Source: Lophius americanus
Lineage: Eukaryota > Chordata > Actinopteri > Lophiiformes > Lophiidae
Assembly: GCA_037951165.1 (NCBI GenBank)
Contig: JBBDHG010000127.1
Coordinates: 391,001-455,000 of the forward strand
Direction: 5' to 3'
Length of the DNA: 64,000 nucleotides
The position numbers were made by a program, and so were the translations under genes. Below are positions 62,440 through 64,000 of this stretch, piece after piece (position 1 is the stretch's first letter; every line of letters starts with the position of its first letter). A model generated the notes under the pieces. The model worked only from the letters and a program-made list of their open reading frames with translations. It was not told the DNA's origin and did no database searches.

Positions 62440-62625
62440 AGCCTAACCTAATTTTGGCAAAGCTTATAAAATGTCCATATTGCTGCTCATTCGACCCCAT
62501 TGATTTAGTGTTTGGTTAAATATTCACGACTGTGGATGCAATTAACATGCTGTTAATGAATAATTGATCACATCTTAAGCGGCCATAAAACTCATGCATA
62601 TTAATTATTGAAACAGGAAATATGA
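62440..62625. promoter_or_regulatory. Candidate conserved element in intron 6
   Basis: A/T-rich unique block with GGTTAAATATTCA, TTAACATGCTGTTAATG, AATAATTGATCA, GGCCATAAA (HOX/CDX-like) and ATGCATATTAAT (POU-like) packed into 180 bases. Motifs are seen; function is inferred from density and location in an EBF1 intron. Confidence 0.3.
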
Positions 62626-63516
62626 AAAAAACCAAAACAACCTTCCTTCTTTTGCCTCAATCAACGTTCTTTCATTTTGTTTCTTCAGTCAGGAAGGCCT
62701 GTGGAGAGTATTTGAGGGTGGGGGGGGGGGAAAGTAGAGCTCATAAATGTGTGTGTATGGGAAGGAGACAGGAGGCAGAAAATGCTAAGAACACTATGCA
62801 AATGCCTCCCATAAACACCGCTTTAACAGCTCTCTTATGCGTTTAAGTTGCATTTGAGGACATCCATTAAGCCCGTACATACATTTCCACGCAAGTGCAT
62901 CGCACGGCTCGCTTTGATGGGGAGTGCGATGCAGGTGAGCATTGCGTTGACAGCCGCGGCGTGACAGAAGAAGTAGCTGCATGTTCTGAGAGACAAGTGT
63001 TTACCAGGAGCAAGCGCACACGCAAACACACACACACACACATGCACAAGAAAAGAAACAAATCTAGCGAACATGGGAGGCTTGTCAGCGCGAGACTGCT
63101 GATCAGTGAGCTAACAATGAGCTTTCCTCTCCCACTGTGTCTCTACAGGGCTGATGTCACCCCTGGCACTTCCCCGGGTCCTTGTGAGTGGAAAACAATG
63201 TGTAGAAACAGAGGGAGGGAGGAGGTGGGGAAGTCAAGCTGAATGTTCCTTGCACTAATGCTGCGATACACCTGTGGTCAGGTAAATATTCAACTCCCTT
63301 CTCCTTTGCGTGTGTGTGTTTGTAAACGGCATTTGTGCTTAGTTATAGGGGGGTCGGGTGGGTTTAAATTCATTGCCACACATCCTGTACTCCTAAACCA
63401 CTCTAAAATGTTTTGACATGAAAAATACATCCCAGCAGCAGCCACACACTTCAGGAAAACACCAATTTACATCGTTGCTTGTTATTTATTTAGCAGTCAG
63501 AAAGCTCTTGGAGGTA

Positions 63517-63550
63517 TGTGTTTATGTGTGTGTGTGTGTGTGTGTGTGCG

Positions 63551-63628
<78 letters not shown>
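63517..63628. repeat. (GT)n microsatellite
   Basis: Long GT run with two short interruptions at the window's right end. Confidence 0.95.
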
Positions 63629-63630
<2 letters not shown>

Positions 63631-64000
63631 ATGTATTCTCCCTCTCCTACACCTAACTAACTACTCTGCGATGTCGGTGCCTGGAAGCTAAAAGTGACAA
63701 GCCGTCAATTGTGTTCCAATATTAACCCCCCTCTCAATTTCTGTGTGCCCGTCTTCGACTCTGTGATGTTGGTTTGATCAAAGATGCGGCACTTTAGCAA
63801 AAATAACCAGGGAGAGAGATGGTGGACACCATGCTGCTTAAAGACTGATGAACGACGGACAGTTTTTCTGCCAAAACATTGTCAACCCCCTTTCTTATCT
63901 TTGTCTCTCCCTCTCAATCTTTCTCATTGCCTCCATCTCTCTCTCTCTCTCCCTCTCTTTTGGCGTTGTCGGAGCATTATCAGTTAATGGAGTATATTCT

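Larger units (their letters stand above)
51860..64000 (-). other. ebf1: ebf1 intron 6 (partial)
   Basis: More than 12.1 kb upstream of exon 7 without any recognisable EBF exon. I looked for exon 6 (RCCDKKSCGNRNETP on the minus strand) and did not see it. The interval holds microsatellites, two non-LTR retrotransposon tails near 55.3 and 55.7 kb and several regulatory-looking A/T-rich blocks listed separately. A very large intron at this position fits what is known of vertebrate EBF1 genes. Confidence 0.75.

Noticed and set aside
61901..62446. 181-codon open frame, the longest in the window
   Set aside because: It runs through CA repeats and purine-rich DNA, shows no domain and has no flanking splice signals.

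Overview
The window looks like a piece of a teleost fish genome, probably a percomorph-like fish with a fairly compact genome. It is rich in long (CA)n and (GA)n microsatellites and carries worn copies of teleost-type interspersed repeats: Tc1-like elements, the 3' ends of non-LTR retrotransposons, and small inverted-repeat elements. The one gene I can support is split into short exons with GT/AG introns, so the source is a vertebrate and not a microbe.

The gene is the 3' half of ebf1 (early B-cell factor 1, COE family transcription factor), on the minus strand between about 51.86 kb and 28.53 kb. Ten coding exons can be placed to the base. They correspond to exons 7-16 of the usual 16-exon vertebrate gene. 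They join in frame without a stop for 1,210 nt (about 402 codons plus stop) and encode the end of the DNA-binding domain, the whole IPT/TIG domain, the helix-loop-helix-loop-helix dimerisation region with its duplicated second helix, and the Ser/Thr/Pro-rich transactivation tail ending in IVPPM. EBF1 is favoured over EBF2, EBF3 and EBF4 by the tail sequence. I cannot tell which fish duplicate (ebf1a or ebf1b) it is. Exons 1-6 are not found; 51.86-64 kb reads as part of a large intron 6 and holds several AT-rich, homeodomain/POU-motif blocks that look like conserved non-coding elements.

From about 28.5 kb down to 1 kb lies the 3' UTR and then gene-free sequence downstream of ebf1. It contains microsatellites, two abutting Tc1-like remnants (17.4-18.9 kb), a MITE-like inverted-repeat element (13.4-13.9 kb), SINE/LINE fragments and a few regulatory-looking blocks, one with a perfect octamer and an AP-1 site (25.1 kb).

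The most interesting observation is a hidden, phase-compatible exon in the last intron (29,739-29,807, minus). It has a strong acceptor, an open frame of 21 codons plus a stop, and a possible donor, and would replace the normal IVPPM tail with one ending LQGLAFS. A second splice-flanked segment (33,514-33,586) would act as a stop-introducing exon between the two helix-2 exons. No operon, CRISPR array, tRNA, rRNA or novel gene system was found. Comparisons with mammalian EBF proteins are from memory, not from a search.
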